Notes: generated from the sequence alone by a model not told the origin. DNA of 64,000 bases from Branchiostoma belcheri (GCF_001625305.1 NW_017802725.1:149977-213976); one strand, 5' to 3'; positions 1 to 12,803 are shown, counted from the first letter of the stretch. A program made the numbers and translations.

Positions 1-486
1 ATATATACATTGTAACATTAGAGAAATGAGACAACTGAAACACTAATAACTATGCAAACGTCCTGTGTTGTGGGACGATTCTTATCAAGAAAACTGCCTC
101 AGGTGATGTGATTTCTCAGTAGTACTGGTTGGGTTATTTTTCAAGTAATCATGACGATACGTGAAGCATTTCACCACCCTAATGCCAACGATAGCTATGT
201 TTAAGAAATAGCGTTAGTTACTTTAGGTGTATTCTATTTTTTCATCATTTCCAATGTACTTACAATGAGCCCACTGGCATGACTTTTCAATACCGCTATT
301 ATTATTTTCCCACTAGATTTGAGGGTGTTTTTTTTATAAAACTACGATATATATCATATATTATATGGTGTTATGTGAAACATACATCTCAAAGGCTTGC
401 ATTTTCCTAACACCCTCATCATGACTATATAATCACATGAATATAACATAATTTCTAAACCATTTTTATCCTTATTTTCCCCGTAG
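1..486. other. 5' flank or upstream intron, no gene seen
   Basis: This AT-rich stretch precedes the first visible SPMIP4-like exon. That exon opens in the middle of a codon after an acceptor AG, so this is most likely intron, with the start codon and first exon or exons lying left of the window. I see no coding exon or repeat here. Confidence 0.5.
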
Positions 487-3400
487 TTTTGAGAAGTACC
501 GAGCGCTTGTTGAGAAGAACACGAAGGCGCCCTGGGGCCGCGGGAAGCTGGAGTATGGCGGGGAGAGGCCGGTACAGCTGCCGGACGAGTACAGGCCGAA
601 GGGCGAGCCGCCCACCGTGGTGCAAAAAACACACAGGCACTACGGCAGTGGAGCGGACGGGTTTCCACGGTATGTGTATATAGATAGTGTGTAAATTGTA
701 GTACAGATAGACATTCGCTCATAGCTATGGGACTGATCGAGTGAGGGTGAGTGAGTGAGTGAGTGAGTGAGTGAGTGAGTGAGTGAGTGAGTGAGTGAGT
801 GAGTGAGTGAGTGAGTGAGTGAGTGAGTGAGTGAGTGAGTGAGTGAGTGGGTGGGTGAGTGAGTGAGTGAGTGAGTGAGTGAGTGAGTGAGTGAGTGAGA
901 GAGAGTACAGTAATACAAAAGATATTAACATAGGTATACGAATGTGCAGACAAACTTAAGATATGTAAGATTATCATGTGGCCTTATAGTCTTAAGAAAA
1001 TAATTACTAGAATATGCCTCCACACTACCGACTTGTTTCTACTGTGTGCAAACCATTGATATGTAAGATATATTAGGTTATTTGATAAGAAAATAGCAAA
1101 TACAAGTTCGTAACCTGTAACGTTGGCTCAAGGCCTAAGATTACAAACTAAATGGTTTTCTAACAGCGATCTGTTGGTAGACAAACTGCACACAGGGCGT
1201 GCCTAATCGGTCCCGAGCCGCCATGTTGTTTATGGTTACCATGCCAACCGAGAACGTAACGAATGAACTTTGCTCACCTGAGGTCACCTAATGGGAAACC
1301 AACAGAGTGATTCTGTGCAGTGTACCACTGACTCGTCATTCGTTTTAATGGTGGTTCAACAGAATCTGTGCAGTGTACATGCGGTGAACCTCATACCTGC
1401 AATTTATTTCGACAGTAGTAGTCGCTTTTCTGGAGTGAATATGTGGAGAACCTCTGACTTACTATTCATTTAAATTGTGGATTGAACCTCTTTGCTCCAA
1501 TCTCATTGAAATTGCTTCAATCTGATTAAAACTCATAGATTCAGATTGAAATTCATAGCTTCAATCTGATTGAAAATCGTTGCTTCAATCTGATTAAAAC
1601 CATTGCTTCAATCTGATTGAAAATCGTTACTTCAATCTGATTAAAACCATTGCTTCAATCTGATTGAAAATCGTTACTTCAATCTGATTGAAAATCATAG
1701 CTTCAATCTGATTGAAAATCATAGCTTCAATCTGATTAAAAACCAATGCTTCAATCTGTTTGAAATGGCTTCAATCTGATTGAAAATCATTGCTTCAATC
1801 TGATTAAAATCATTGCTTCAATCTGATTGAAATCATTGCTTCAATCTGATTGAAAATCATTGCTTCAATCTGATTAAAAACCAATGCTTCAATCTGATTA
1901 AAATCATTGCTTCAATCTGATTGAAAATCGTTGCTTTAATCTGATTGAAAATCATTACTTCAATCTGATTGAACCTTCTTGCTTTAACCATACGTATTCG
2001 AGTCGGCTGTAGATCTAAACAAAAAAACTTTGTTGTTCTTCACAGAGGTGTACCGATACAGCAGTACTACGACTTGACTCAGTTGAAGAGGAGTAACGTG
2101 CGATGGAACGACCAACTGTAAGTTTATTAATTACCTCCGTCTAACGTTATGAATTGTGTCTGGTATGAAAGCCAACCTTGTGGGCATTTGACAGATTCGT
2201 CGGGATACATTAGTTGTATGTCAAACTATGAGATGCAGCTAGATCATATTAAAGTTCATGTTATTTTGGAATCGTTGTAATATATACGGAAGGTAGTTGC
2301 GATAGGTACTTATTGAGAAGGATAAAAGTATATTCTCTGTTATTCCAGGTTAACCAACCCGCAGAAGAGCAACATGGAGTAAGTATGGATCTCAGTTTTC
2401 TCTTATACCGCCTGACAGCACGGCCAGTTATATCACTGACTTCTACATTGAAGTAAATACTAGTACATCTTTTGAATTGGCACAAGAAAAAATCTCTGTC
2501 AACTTTTCATGAACCAAGAGGGGAATGGATGGTCTGCGTCTCAAGTTCGGGGGCCGCTTTCATGCCATTACGAACGCTATATTGTCGTAAGATGCCGCAG
2601 TGTTTGATGCGCCTTAATTATGCAAGCAAAAATCATTTAAGCTTTAGGCATGAACTTAATTCCTCCTTGTGTTCCAGGACTGTGATGGTCGACCTGCCGT
2701 TCCCTGCGGAACACCCCTACGCGTCGCACATCCCCCGGTACGCGGTCATCCCGAAGTTCGACTCTCCGGACGACCCGAAGCGCGGCGTGCGCGCCCGGAG
2801 GGACCAGCCTCTGCACCATGAGACGCCCGCCACGCCGCACAACGTACGCATCAACAGCAAGAGCAGAGGTAAAGCGGAGTTGCTACTAGTGTAACAATAC
2901 ACTGTGCTAAGGCTACAGAAAAAGCTAAAGCCAAAGCTCTGTTATGTAAAGCAGTGTCTTACACTGAGACGGGCCACGCCGCATAACGTACGCATCAACA
3001 TCAAGAGCAGAGGTGAAAGGCAATACACTGTGCTAAACCTATAAACTACACAATACAGTGAACAAAATATTACAATAGCACATCAAAAGTTTTAATATTG
3101 ACAGACGAAATAACAGTTGGTAAGAAAACATACGCACCTTGTAGACCCAGTATGGTCTTTTTGGTGGCTCAAAAACAGTACAAATTGGCAAGACAGTGTC
3201 ATTGCGGCAGGACAGTATCCCACAAGCCACCTGAAGGCGAAAACATATACCAATATGAAAAAGAAAGCCCGATTAATAAAAGCGCCTAAAATGTCCAAAA
3301 TAATCCGAAGCCCAAAACGTTGCTTGGAGTTTACATAAATATTGAATATGGTTATTCTAACATAGTACACGTACCTTTTGCAGGAGGTCCGTATCGCTGG

Positions 3401-6400
3401 GAGACGCAGGACCTGCCTTCGGAGGGCCACAAACGGGCGCTAACCTGGCCAGGAGACGATTTCTACCACGTAAGAACGATATTCGCTATTATGATAAAGG
3501 GCTAGTCCGTTAAGGACTAGCATCAATCAAAAAGTTCTAGTATGTTGGGTGTATTACAACCTGTTGTGGACAGATAACTCTCTAAAATTGATTTTCAACT
3601 GTACATCAAAGGCAGAAATTTGGTGCTAGAAATTAAAGCTTTGTATATATTGGTCTTTAAATGAGTTATTTCAGTAGACGTATGTACCTTACATACCGTA
3701 CATACTACACTTTTGTCAATGTTAGAGAAAAACTCTGGTCTCGAAGGGACTGCTCTAGTGTCCACCATGAGGGACAAGGAGTACTGGAGTGACTTCATCA
3801 AGCGTATCTCATCAGATTAAAATCCGGAGGCATGATGATGATGATGATAATGATATTTTATATATAATATGGCATGTGAATATCGGTTACCTGTAGTTGG
3901 TGAAGTATCCGCCAGACGGCGGTCGTCAGCAGTACTACCCCATCCCGCCCAAGCTGGTGCTGCCGAACCTGACGGAGCGGCCTCTGGAGAAGACCCTGGA
4001 TCCGCGCACCGCCACTGCCCTGAGGAACGTGGAGAAGTCACAATGGCAGACCACGTACAAACGGAACTTCACAGGTGTGTACGAGGGCTGTACAATGTTT
4101 AGACTTGATTATTTAGTACGTTTATTTAGTACGTATTTTTATTTGTGGGTGTAAAATGTGTTAAGCCCAAAAAGTTGTGTTAATTGTATTTTTGTACATT
4201 AGTTTATTTTTTTTAGGACGCAGAGCTAATATGTAATAGAGTTCTGGTAAATGAATCATTGTTTGTTTGCAATCTTTAGCACGCTTTTCCAAGACAATTT
4301 CTTTTTGGTAGCAAATAAATGGGATAAATAACCAAGCCTCAATGTTTATTGACGCTGGTTTATTTGGGCAAGCTTCTAGTTCTTGAACTAATAACAACGT
4401 TGAATTTTGCTTTACACTTTCTAGCCATGGCGACTCTTGAATCGGGCGGTTTTTGTTGGTGAGGACATATATAAGACTACCAGGAAAAACGCCCGATTCC
4501 AGATCTCAGTCGCCACGGCTATGCACTTTTCAACTTGTTGGAATTATTATATCACTGCCATCCCTGTAATTTACGTAACTTGTTTCACGAATACATGCTA
4601 CGTACATTTCATCAAAATCATTCTTCAGTAGCGGCATTCATTTACATTTCATATTCATATTTTTAAAAAGCCTGAAGGATTCCTGCCCTTCAATCCTGAA
4701 TCTGGGCTTTTTCCATCATGACATCAATGATGATTCTCTGTATTTAAATCCATTAATTTCTATCAACGACAGGTTACGGACCGAGTAACGAGCTTCACCT
4801 CGACAACTACCACGAGAACATGGTGAAGAGCATGGTGCAAGGGAAGGAGGTGGACGATCTGGTGAGTAAATCAACAATTACTTGCTGAGATTGCAGTTGG
4901 TGTCAATAATATACACATTAATTTCATCAAAGCTATGGCCAGTTTAAAAAAAAATCTACATAACCTTATATTGACATCTTACATCATGTAAACGAATCTA
5001 AATCATATTGAGCGATCCCATGACATTTATATGGTGAAAAAAGAAGAAGAGCTCTGGCACATACAGATTTGTACGGGCGAAGATGTAGTGAGGAAATGTA
5101 GAAACAGAGACTAACACTGTACTAAGATGGTAGCCAGAACACGGGCGTCGTTTGGACAATTACAAGAACACCACTGGCACGTTCTTGGATTCAACCTTCA
5201 ACGACTTACTCAGAGGGCAAGGTCTTCGGCTTGTGGGAAATTCATCGGTGTTCCCTCCTTCCAACTAACGCATTTGTGACAGTACTGGTGGTCACTTGTC
5301 TAAACTAACGCGTGGTGCCACGTTGTAGTACGCACCGGTTAAGGGTCCTTTGAAAGCTTCCCTTGGTCTCTGAGTAGTTCTCACTCTGCTAGTGTGAGGC
5401 TTATTCGGAAACTAACTTCCCAGATCGGTACACACATTTGCTTCAAGTACAACTAACAAAGGACGAACTTTATCATGTTGTGTATGTGTTGAACAGCATT
5501 TTAACACTCAGTTTTCCTTCCCGTGGTGTTTCTTGGTGCCTGCTTTATTCCTCTCAGTTTCTCTTACGACAATGAGACAAAAATGACCATGAAGATCCCA
5601 AGACAGTACTCCTACCTATCGGGCACCTATTAACACTACTCAGGGTAACTGTTGTGTTTTCTGTGTGTGACTCTGTGTGACTAACCCGCCTTCCTTCATC
5701 CTCACCAGAAACCCGCCACCGTGCCCGTGTTCTTCCCACCTCGCCCGCTAGAGGGCCGGATCTCGCGGGAAATCGGACCTGCCGTCCGCCTGAAGCACAA
5801 ACTGGAGCCCGCGCCGGGGACGGGATCGGGTGAGGGCGATGAGGAGAACCAGCAAGTCGAGCGGCAGTACCTCAACTACCCGCAGTACCCTCCCGGCGAT
5901 CCGAGAAACGAGGAAGAGTGGAGAATCGTTGAGGATCAGAGCAACCCTGACCACAACCTGCAGCTGGTTGAACATCAGCAGCGACTGACAACTCCGATAC
6001 CGCACCAGACGGCCTCAGTAGCGCAGCCACCGGAGAAACCCTCTCCGTACTCGAAAGGACTGAAGGAGACGCTGGAGGGAGAGTTTCGGGAGCTGGAGAA
6101 GACCAACAGGTACACTCTGCTGTCGACGCAAACGCCGCAACACGACATCGTGGCGTCGCACCACAAGTCTGAGCTCGTGAACACGGCCACCAAACCGAAG
6201 GTGTTCGTGGAACACCACACGGGCATGTACAGGGACAGAGACCCGTACATTCACTCCGTACAAGAGAAAGTCAGCGACGCCTTGGTAGGCGACTACGCTA
6301 CCAAGATATCTGACATGGGAAAGGTAGCGACTCTTCACGATAGACAGTTAACACCGGGGTACGGAGAAATCGTCGCGTCCAGAGGGTCTGGTCCACTCGA

Positions 6401-6983
6401 CTTACCAGAGCCAGAGAAGCCCTCCTTAGCGAGTTACACTGTAAGGCAGAACCCGTACAGCCTGAGCGATCCCATGACGAAAAAGCCTGATATGACACCT
6501 CGGCACGAGAAAATGTCTAAAGCCTCCAGCCTCCCGCCAGGCGCCAAGCTAACAGGTCCCTACTACGATGAGCCCAACCGACTCAACGAAACGTCCCACT
6601 CCAGGCGGACAAGCGAGTACGTAGACCGCTTCAGCTCCCTTCAACCGCAGGCCTCATTTGGCAGCCCCAAACCACATCTCTCCTACGACAAACCCGTAAC
6701 GGCCCAGTCTGATCCTACACCTTACACGGAAAGGAACAATGTTCTCTACGATCCACGGTTAGAAGCTGAGTTCTCCCGACTGACGTGGCGACCGGGTACG
6801 GGCACCCCGCGACCGCAGACGTCACTCCTCAAGATACAGGACTCTTTCTCAAAGACTGACGCTCACAAGAAGTTTCACCAGAGCTTCGAAGACAAGCAAG
6901 TGGACCTCAGAGATAACTCGCCCATAGGGAAGAGCAACAAGCACTATTTCAGTGGTTTCAATGCTTACTACTGGCATAACTAA
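487..6983 (+). CDS. SPMIP4: SPMIP4 (C7orf31)-like sperm microtubule inner protein, 5'-partial
   Basis: Eight exons join in one frame: 487-669, 2046-2117, 2349-2378, 2678-2868, 3384-3469, 3897-4074, 4773-4861, 5709-6983. They give 700 residues plus a TAA stop; phases match at every GT-AG junction. Family hallmarks that I recall from vertebrate C7orf31/SPMIP4 appear in order: APWGRGKLEYGG, PKGEPP, HRHYGSG, a QQYYDLTQLKRSNV block, FPAEHPY, KRALTWPG, NYHENM, PPRPLEGRI, and a C-terminal IQDSFSK to HYFSGFNAYYWHN block. The family is known as a sperm axonemal microtubule inner protein, so a structural role inside flagellar doublet microtubules is expected. The last exon is long (1275 nt) and mostly low-complexity, Pro/Ser/Lys-rich linker. 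Introns hold (GAGT)n, a 24-bp minisatellite, a copied exon tail and a foldback MITE; the 847-bp last intron shows nothing notable. The N-terminus is outside the window. The domain-level call is firm; orthology rather than paralogy is inferred. Confidence 0.85.
739..902. repeat. (GAGT)n tetranucleotide microsatellite
   Basis: About 40 units of GAGT run almost uninterrupted in the first visible SPMIP4 intron, with two GGGT units near 849-856. The complement reads as Ser-Leu-Thr-His repeats, which explains several spurious reading frames here. Confidence 0.95.
1490..1985. repeat. 24-bp minisatellite with a palindromic core
   Basis: About 20 units of roughly 23-25 bp repeat in the SPMIP4 intron between 669 and 2046. 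Nearly every unit carries TTCAATCTGATTGAA or a one-base variant. That 15-mer is a perfect inverted repeat around a central T, so each unit can fold or bind a dimeric protein. The spacers (AATCRTTG, ACCATTG, ACCAATG) vary more than the core. Confidence 0.9.
2963..3040 (+). repeat. Truncated duplicate of the SPMIP4 exon 4 tail
   Basis: The last ~50 nt of exon 2678-2868 and the start of the following intron are copied ~145 bp downstream. The copy keeps the GTACGCATCAACA segment, the AGCAGAG|GT donor and CAATACACTGTGCTAA of the intron. It lacks two bases of the coding part, so it is out of frame and has no acceptor; it is probably a non-functional tandem duplication. Confidence 0.8.
4422..4521. 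mobile_element. Foldback MITE in SPMIP4 intron 6
   Basis: A ~100-bp element begins TAGCCATGGCGACT and ends as the imperfect reverse complement (AGTCGCCACGGCTA), with a second inner inverted pair GAATCGGGCG / CGCCCGATTC. It has no coding capacity. Confidence 0.75.
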
Positions 6984-7045
6984 TAGGGAACTTTGCATGA
7001 TCTGAAGTGAAAATACTAGCTATGAGTGAAAACATGCATTTAAGG

Positions 7046-7231
7046 TAGCCTCTACCAGGCTTCAGAGTCGACATTTGGCCCAATAGACTGATAACATGCC
7101 AGGGGAGTTGGTCTGCTAAAGGAGTACAGTTGGGTAGAAAACCGTACTTCTTCAGCAGACTAACTCCCCTGGCATGTTATCTGTCTATTTGGTCAATTTC
7201 TACTCTTTCAAGCCGCCTCTGAAGCCTGGTA
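7046..7231. mobile_element. Palindromic MITE, family A (TAGCCTCTACCAGGCT)
   Basis: This is the first of many copies of the window's dominant repeat. It is a ~185-bp near-perfect palindrome: arms start TAGCCTCTACCAGGCTTC, pass through AGTAGAAATTGGCC and AACATGCCAGGGGAGTT, and meet at a short loop near GGAGTACAGTTTG. It lies 60 bp after the SPMIP4 stop, in the expected 3'UTR. The right tip is decayed. Confidence 0.85.
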
Positions 7232-7796
7232 CATTATAGGTACTTTTGTATGAAAAATGCACAAAGATGTTTTAAATCTCTCATGCACAATTTACTCAAG
7301 TCAGTCTATTGTTTAGATAGATGTTACAATTACATCAGTGATGGAGTATTGTTTATATATTGACTGTAATTAATAGATTTATAGGTAGGAATGCCTAAAG
7401 CTGCTAAATCAAACATCGTGTTTATATGTACATATCTGGATATACTGTTTTATTTCAGAGTATCAATTTAAAGAAAGGCTTTTATCTAGATAGCATATAA
7501 CCTAATTTTACAACAGTAAGGACCAAAGAGGCAAATGTTTATGTTTGCATAAAGTTGTAAAAAGTGGTGACATTTATCAGATATTCTATCTAATTTAATG
7601 CATGATCATAATAATTTTCTAAAAGTGAAGCCTTTTCTGAGATGTTCTTCTCTCTGATCTGGCATATTTTAACAGGAAAATCATTTCTGTCAAATTTTTG
7701 ACAAGTTCATTTTAATTATCATGCATTTGGTTATGTGAGACTGCATTTTTGCCAACAGGAGAAATGAGCTCAGTCAGATTTTAGCCAAGAGATATT

Positions 7797-7994
7797 AAGC
7801 CTCTACCAGGCTTTTGAAGCAGCTGGAAAGAGTAGAAATTAGCGAAAGAGACAGATAATATTCCAGGGGACCTGGTCCGCTAAAAGTTTACCACTTCTGT
7901 TTGTACTCCTTTAGCAGACCAACTCCCCTGGCATGTTATCTGCCTATTCTACTCTTTCTAGCTCCTTCAAAAGCCTGGTACATGGTAGAGGCTA
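7797..7994. mobile_element. Family A palindromic MITE
   Basis: A complete copy with both arms. The right tip carries an extra ~7 bases before GGTAGAGGCTA. It lies between the SPMIP4 stop and the downstream alternative exon. Confidence 0.85.
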
Positions 7995-8147
7995 CAAGAT
8001 TTGCAATTTTTAAAAGTTATAAGACAATTCAAATTTCATCCATCACTATACAAATGTGAGCAAGTCAGAGGGAAGAACATGTCTCTCCATTTTGCTGTCT
8101 GCAAAACAATGAAACTGTTTCTTCCCGCTTGACTCGATCCCCTACAG

Positions 8148-8342
8148 AAGAAACAACAACCAAAGAAGCCCCGCGTGCACTGTGTCCGAGAGCTACAGGA
8201 TGCCTACTCCAAGGCAGGCGCGATAACCAGCTTTTGGAAGAGTAACCCCAACCCTGTGCCCAGACTAGGGGTTTCTCCTGCTAACAGGAGGCACAGGCCT
8301 GGCTTACTATCCTACTACCAGGGGAACACCTTTAAACGCTGA
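8148..8342 (+). CDS. SPMIP4: Candidate alternative terminal exon of the SPMIP4-like gene
   Basis: A coding exon with no internal Met follows a good acceptor (CGATCCCCTACAG) and reads 64 codons to TGA. Its HCVRELQDAYSKAGAITSFW part resembles the C-terminal block of the main last exon, SLLKIQDSFSKTDAHKKFHQ, with matching QD-(A/S)-(Y/F)-SK-x-x-A-x-x-x-F spacing and a later SP...H...YY...N pattern. Exon 4773-4861 ends in phase 0 and this exon opens in phase 0, so skipping exon 5709-6983 would give an in-frame alternative C-terminus. It could instead be a decayed tandem exon copy or the tail of a paralogue. No other exon is visible between 6983 and 8148. Homology is read by eye; usage is inferred. 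Confidence 0.6.
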   Translation, partial: KKQQPKKPRVHCVRELQDAYSKAGAITSFWKSNPNPVPRLGVSPANRRHRPGLLSYYQGNTFKR

Positions 8343-8357
8343 GGTGTGGTCCTCTGG

Positions 8358-8601
8358 TAGCCTCTACCAGGCTTCAGAGGCAGCTCTGGTAGCCTCTACC
8401 AGGCTTCAGAAGAGACTGGAAATAGTAAAAACTGGCCAAATAGACAGACAACATGCCAGGGAAGCTTAGCAAGTCCACTAAAGGGGTACAGTAACTTCTA
8501 CAGATTGTATTCCTTTAGGAGACTAACACCCCTGGCATGTTATCTGTCTACTTGGCCAAATTCTACTCTTTCCAGTCTCCACAATGCTGGCAATGCCTAA
8601 T
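8358..8601. mobile_element. Family A MITE with duplicated left tip
   Basis: The left terminus occurs twice, at 8358 and 8390, about 32 bp apart, followed by one full palindrome. The copy starts 16 bp after the TGA of the alternative exon. The right tip is decayed. Confidence 0.8.
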
Positions 8602-11463
8602 GGTAGTAGATTTCTACTGTGGAGTGTGCTTCTTTAACTACATTGTACCTGCTTCGAATATGGTGTCACTTCTTCATAGGTTTTTTCAAGTTTGGTATGT
8701 TGTTTCTACGTCACCTTCAATTGTGTTGTTTCAATGCACTTTACATTCACTCAACTGCAGTTGTACCATATATTTTCTTTTTTATGTATCAAAGTCTGCA
8801 TCGAAGAATAAGAGACTGACAAGCCATGTGATTATAATGTCTGTCGGTTCACAGAAGTATTAGTAACAGTGTTCCAAACATCTATCTGCGTGATGCTGCT
8901 ATATGAGATGGATTTTGTACACCTTGATTTGTTTGAAAAAATATTTACACCTTCAAGCCAACTTATGTATGTATGTGCTTGCGTTGTCTTTGTGTGGGGT
9001 ATTGAGTTTTAGAGTACATCTCAATATAGCTTAATATACGAGGGCCTGCAAGCCCTTTTTCGTAAGGCGTAATCAGGCTGTTTTAGACTTTGTAATCCGT
9101 AGGCAGCCTCCCCAAAAATCAACGTAATTCGTAATTGGACATTAGCCGCAAATCCTAAAGTCGTAATCAGCTCTGAGACTTTAACGTAATTCGTAATAGG
9201 CGGCAAAAATTTTGCGTATTTCGTAATCACTACCCCCCCTTGCAGGCCCTCATATATAGACATGATTGACCAATCCGAAGTCCCCCATTTGATATTGATT
9301 ATGAGTTTTTTTAACCATTTGCAAGCCAAGAAATGTCTGGTTATGATTAAAAAATCCAGCATTACCAACAAATAGAAAATACTACTGATATGTATTTTGA
9401 AAATTTTAATGAGTTCTTCTCAAACTTTATTACACAATTTTTGTTACATCAACAAGAGAACAACAAAATGAATTGCAATCAACCACATCCACAACATACA
9501 AAAAATGTATTATATAAACTCTCATATCAAACTTCCTATCAAGTCCCTTACATATACTGAAAAGATTTATCTAAATATATATTTATTTTAAACCTACTAA
9601 CCTTATGCACATATTTCTCTTATGGTTTACAACTTAAATGAAATCATAGTAATCCACATATAAATTTCTTCATTTTTATCTACTCGAATGCACAAATATT
9701 TCATTTACGTTTTTATTAATATCACTAGCTATCAAAACCTACAAATCTAAATTTAGACTTTTACATGAATCTTCTTTTACCAATAACACATTCATACATA
9801 TCACAGATAGATTTTTTATTTGCCTTATCCTTTATTCAAACCACAGCACTTATTTAGATAAGTTATATATTACTTTAGCAACACGTACATATAACTAATT
9901 TCTTGCTGTTTAAAATGCCACAGTCTCTTAAGTCTCCACTTGTAGTAAGCTTAATATCTGTTAATCAGAATATATGAAGAATCAATAAGACAGATCTTGG
10001 GTAAGAGATGAAGCCATCTAATATGTAGATATTGTCCTTATTATCAGTCACAACGGAAGGACATCTAGAGTGCTACCATCATCTCACGAGATGGAAGGAT
10101 GCCTACTATACTATATCAGTCATCTACTGTTGTTGAGAATGTGGTCATAAAAGCCCCATATTCCGTATTTCGTACCCATCACTGTTCTGAAAAACACAAA
10201 GAAAACAAAAAAAGCATCAACTGAATGCAAAACAACAAAGGTATAATTTTTGTGGTGAATGTCATAAGTTTCTTTGTGTGCTGCATTTACATGCAAAAGC
10301 AATACAAAATGCGTGCTGCAGTACCACCTAAGTACAAAAGAGGGCACTTTTATCTTTAAACTAGTAGCAAAGAAGCCATGGATGGGATATGAACATGATG
10401 GGTTGATGTTAACATTTAGCTGCAATGATGTGGTAGACTTTACAGCTACAGTAAAGAAATACTACAATGTTGCGAAGGCTAATGTGCAGTTTGCAGTCCC
10501 AAAACTGCAGACACAACAAGACATGACCCTTGAAATGTGTCACGGATACAGTCTCATCCTGCTGCAGCTTTTGAAATTATTCCAAAACATCAAACGCACA
10601 CTCAACTGTAAATGTTAGATCTGCCAGATTAGTGTTATAATAACTTATTTACAGCTATTATGTGCATTCAAACAATGTAGGACTTTCGACATGTACATAC
10701 ATGTAGACCTGCCTAACATACACTGTATTAACAAGGCTGAAAATGCATTTATCTATTTAGCAAAAAAAAGCCTTATTATGTATTTATGGGATATGATAGA
10801 TGATGTATAACGGTATATGAACATGGATTGACAGTAACTTCAGTAGCTAAGTCTTAGTAGCTGTCTTCCACATCATCCACTAAGAGAAATTCCCCAAGTT
10901 CAATCCTTATTTTTAAGCCCCTGCTGTAAAGAACAATGGCCCATTGATCCTACAGGTGTTGAACAGAAGGTAGACCTCTGGGAACCCTGTAACAATGGAG
11001 GTCTCCAGGCTTGACAAGGGGCAGCGATTGTTTCCGTTTCTTTTCATGCTCCCTTTCAGAGAAGGAATTTTCTTAGGCTCAACTGCTCTGAATACACTAG
11101 GCCGGGGATTAGGGTTGGCCTTTGTTTTGGTGTTAGGCTAACTCCCTCCCGCAGGAGGGTCAAGAGATGTGGGAACAATCCCCAGGGGTGAAGGGTCAAG
11201 GTCCAGTCTAGGGCAAGTGGACTGGCCCACTTAGATTTTCAAGAGGGGGGAATAATTATGTGAAAGACGTTCATTCATTTTCTAAGAAAAGTGCAAGCAT
11301 TTTATCTTTGTATCTTTTTACCTGTGCCAGAAAATGTATAGCATCCCAAAAAGCAAATGCCACATTTAAATTTTCATCTTTACTTACTTACTTTTTCATC
11401 TTTAAAGATACTATACTGTAATGAAGCAAACACTGTCCATTTATTATATCACTGGAATAAGAG
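8602..11463. other. Gene-free AT-rich stretch
   Basis: Apart from the foldback at 9035-9256, this is AT-rich sequence without splice-bounded coding segments or recognised domains. A 114-codon frame at 10274-10618 was considered and set aside. Confidence 0.55.
9035..9256. mobile_element. Foldback element with GAGGGCCTGCAAG termini
   Basis: Terminal inverted repeats TATACGAGGGCCTGCAAG and CTTGCAGGCCCTCATATA bound ~220 bp. The interior is a direct-repeat series of CGTAAT / AATTCGTAAT motifs. A related pair of ends bounds 28513-28680. Confidence 0.75.
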
Positions 11464-11646
11464 TAGCCTCTACCAGGCTTCAGAGGTGGCTAAAAAGAGT
11501 AGAAATTGTGTAAATGGACGGGCCAGGAGAGAACATTTTGCTCTCTCTTTTAGCGGACTACTAGTAACTCCCCTGGCATGTTCAAGTTCTGTCTATTTGG
11601 CCAATTCCTACTCTTTCCAGCCACTTCTGAAGCCGGGTAGAGGCTA
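11464..11646. mobile_element. Family A palindromic MITE
   Basis: A full copy. Flanks read AATAAGAG on the left and, one base beyond the right tip, AACAAGAG, a 7-of-8 match that may be an 8-bp target duplication of hAT type. Confidence 0.85.
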
Positions 11647-12803
11647 GAACAAGAGATACATGGAAGTAATTATCAGGTCTCTTCCAAGAGGCTATCACCC
11701 TGCCCCTCCCTGCCCCTTTGGTACAACCCAGCGGCTGCCTGGGAAGGACTGACATATGCAAACACAAGAGGTTCTGAGAGAAAGGAAAACAAACTGGGGC
11801 AAGCCAAGCACTGGTGCTGCACTGCTGAATGGGTGAGGACAGGACACACAATGCCTGACGGTGTTCCCGCGTGCATTACGTAACAACTGATCTGCTAATC
11901 GCCCGAGCAACATTGACAAAACACGGATAGTTTGTGCAAGGACTACAATCGAGCTGTGAACAGGAGATGTAGCTACTACTGAGCTGAGGAGAGCCCTGTT
12001 GGATGTGTAGTGACCATGCAGCCTGTCCAAGCTGGCCACAGTCTGCTGTAGTACAGTATATGGTAAGTCATCATGATGTATATACTGAGGGTGGTGCATG
12101 ATGTGCACATGGCTAGACACATGGCACCACCAGGAATGTATTCTGTACAGCCAGCATCTGCAGTTTGTTTCTGGCTTAAGTATAGAGCTGAGAATAGAAG
12201 GAATAGTAGAAAATCAAAAGGAGACTGCCAGAAAATATGCTCTTGCACAGATGTGTATAGTAGCCAGATTGCAAACTAGGATTTGGTACTTTTTCAAACC
12301 AGTCTTGAAGAGCTTGCATATGCCTCTATGTTCTACTTCTAGATTAGGAGGTTATTTTCTTGAACAACTTTCTCCTGGCATAATATCAGGGCACACACAT
12401 GTAGCTTGTTTTGGTGACGAGATTACATTGGATGTCTATAAATAGAAGATCAACAGCCCATGTACCAAGAAGCAAGCCTTATTGACAGAGCTGTCTATAT
12501 TTTCCCTGGATGTAGCCTGTATCATGTTGACACCGTTCCAGCTTTGAATACTGTAGCAACCCCGACACTCTATAAATAATTGAAGCAAGGGCATACAGAG
12601 ATGTATCAATAACAATTGACAGCGGCTAAACACATAATTATCCTGCATTGGTCTAGACACAATAATTAACATCTACGTGTGATGTCCTACTTTTAATGCC
12701 AGGTAAGTATTTATCCTGGTAGATACACATACTACATATATTACATAATGCCCCCCTCCCTCCTTTTACATGTACAAAGGGAGCAATCACTAATACTCCT
12801 TCA

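Noticed and set aside
354-977. Long Ser-Leu-Thr-His reading frames on the minus strand
   Set aside because: Translation of the (GAGT)n microsatellite in an intron.
1490-1985. CRISPR-like spacing of short repeats
   Set aside because: Repeat and spacer are far too short and the spacers are not unique; in an animal intron this is a minisatellite.
10274-10618. 114-codon plus-strand frame
   Set aside because: It starts with ATG but has no splice-linked neighbours, no recognisable domain and ordinary AT-rich composition in a gene-free area.
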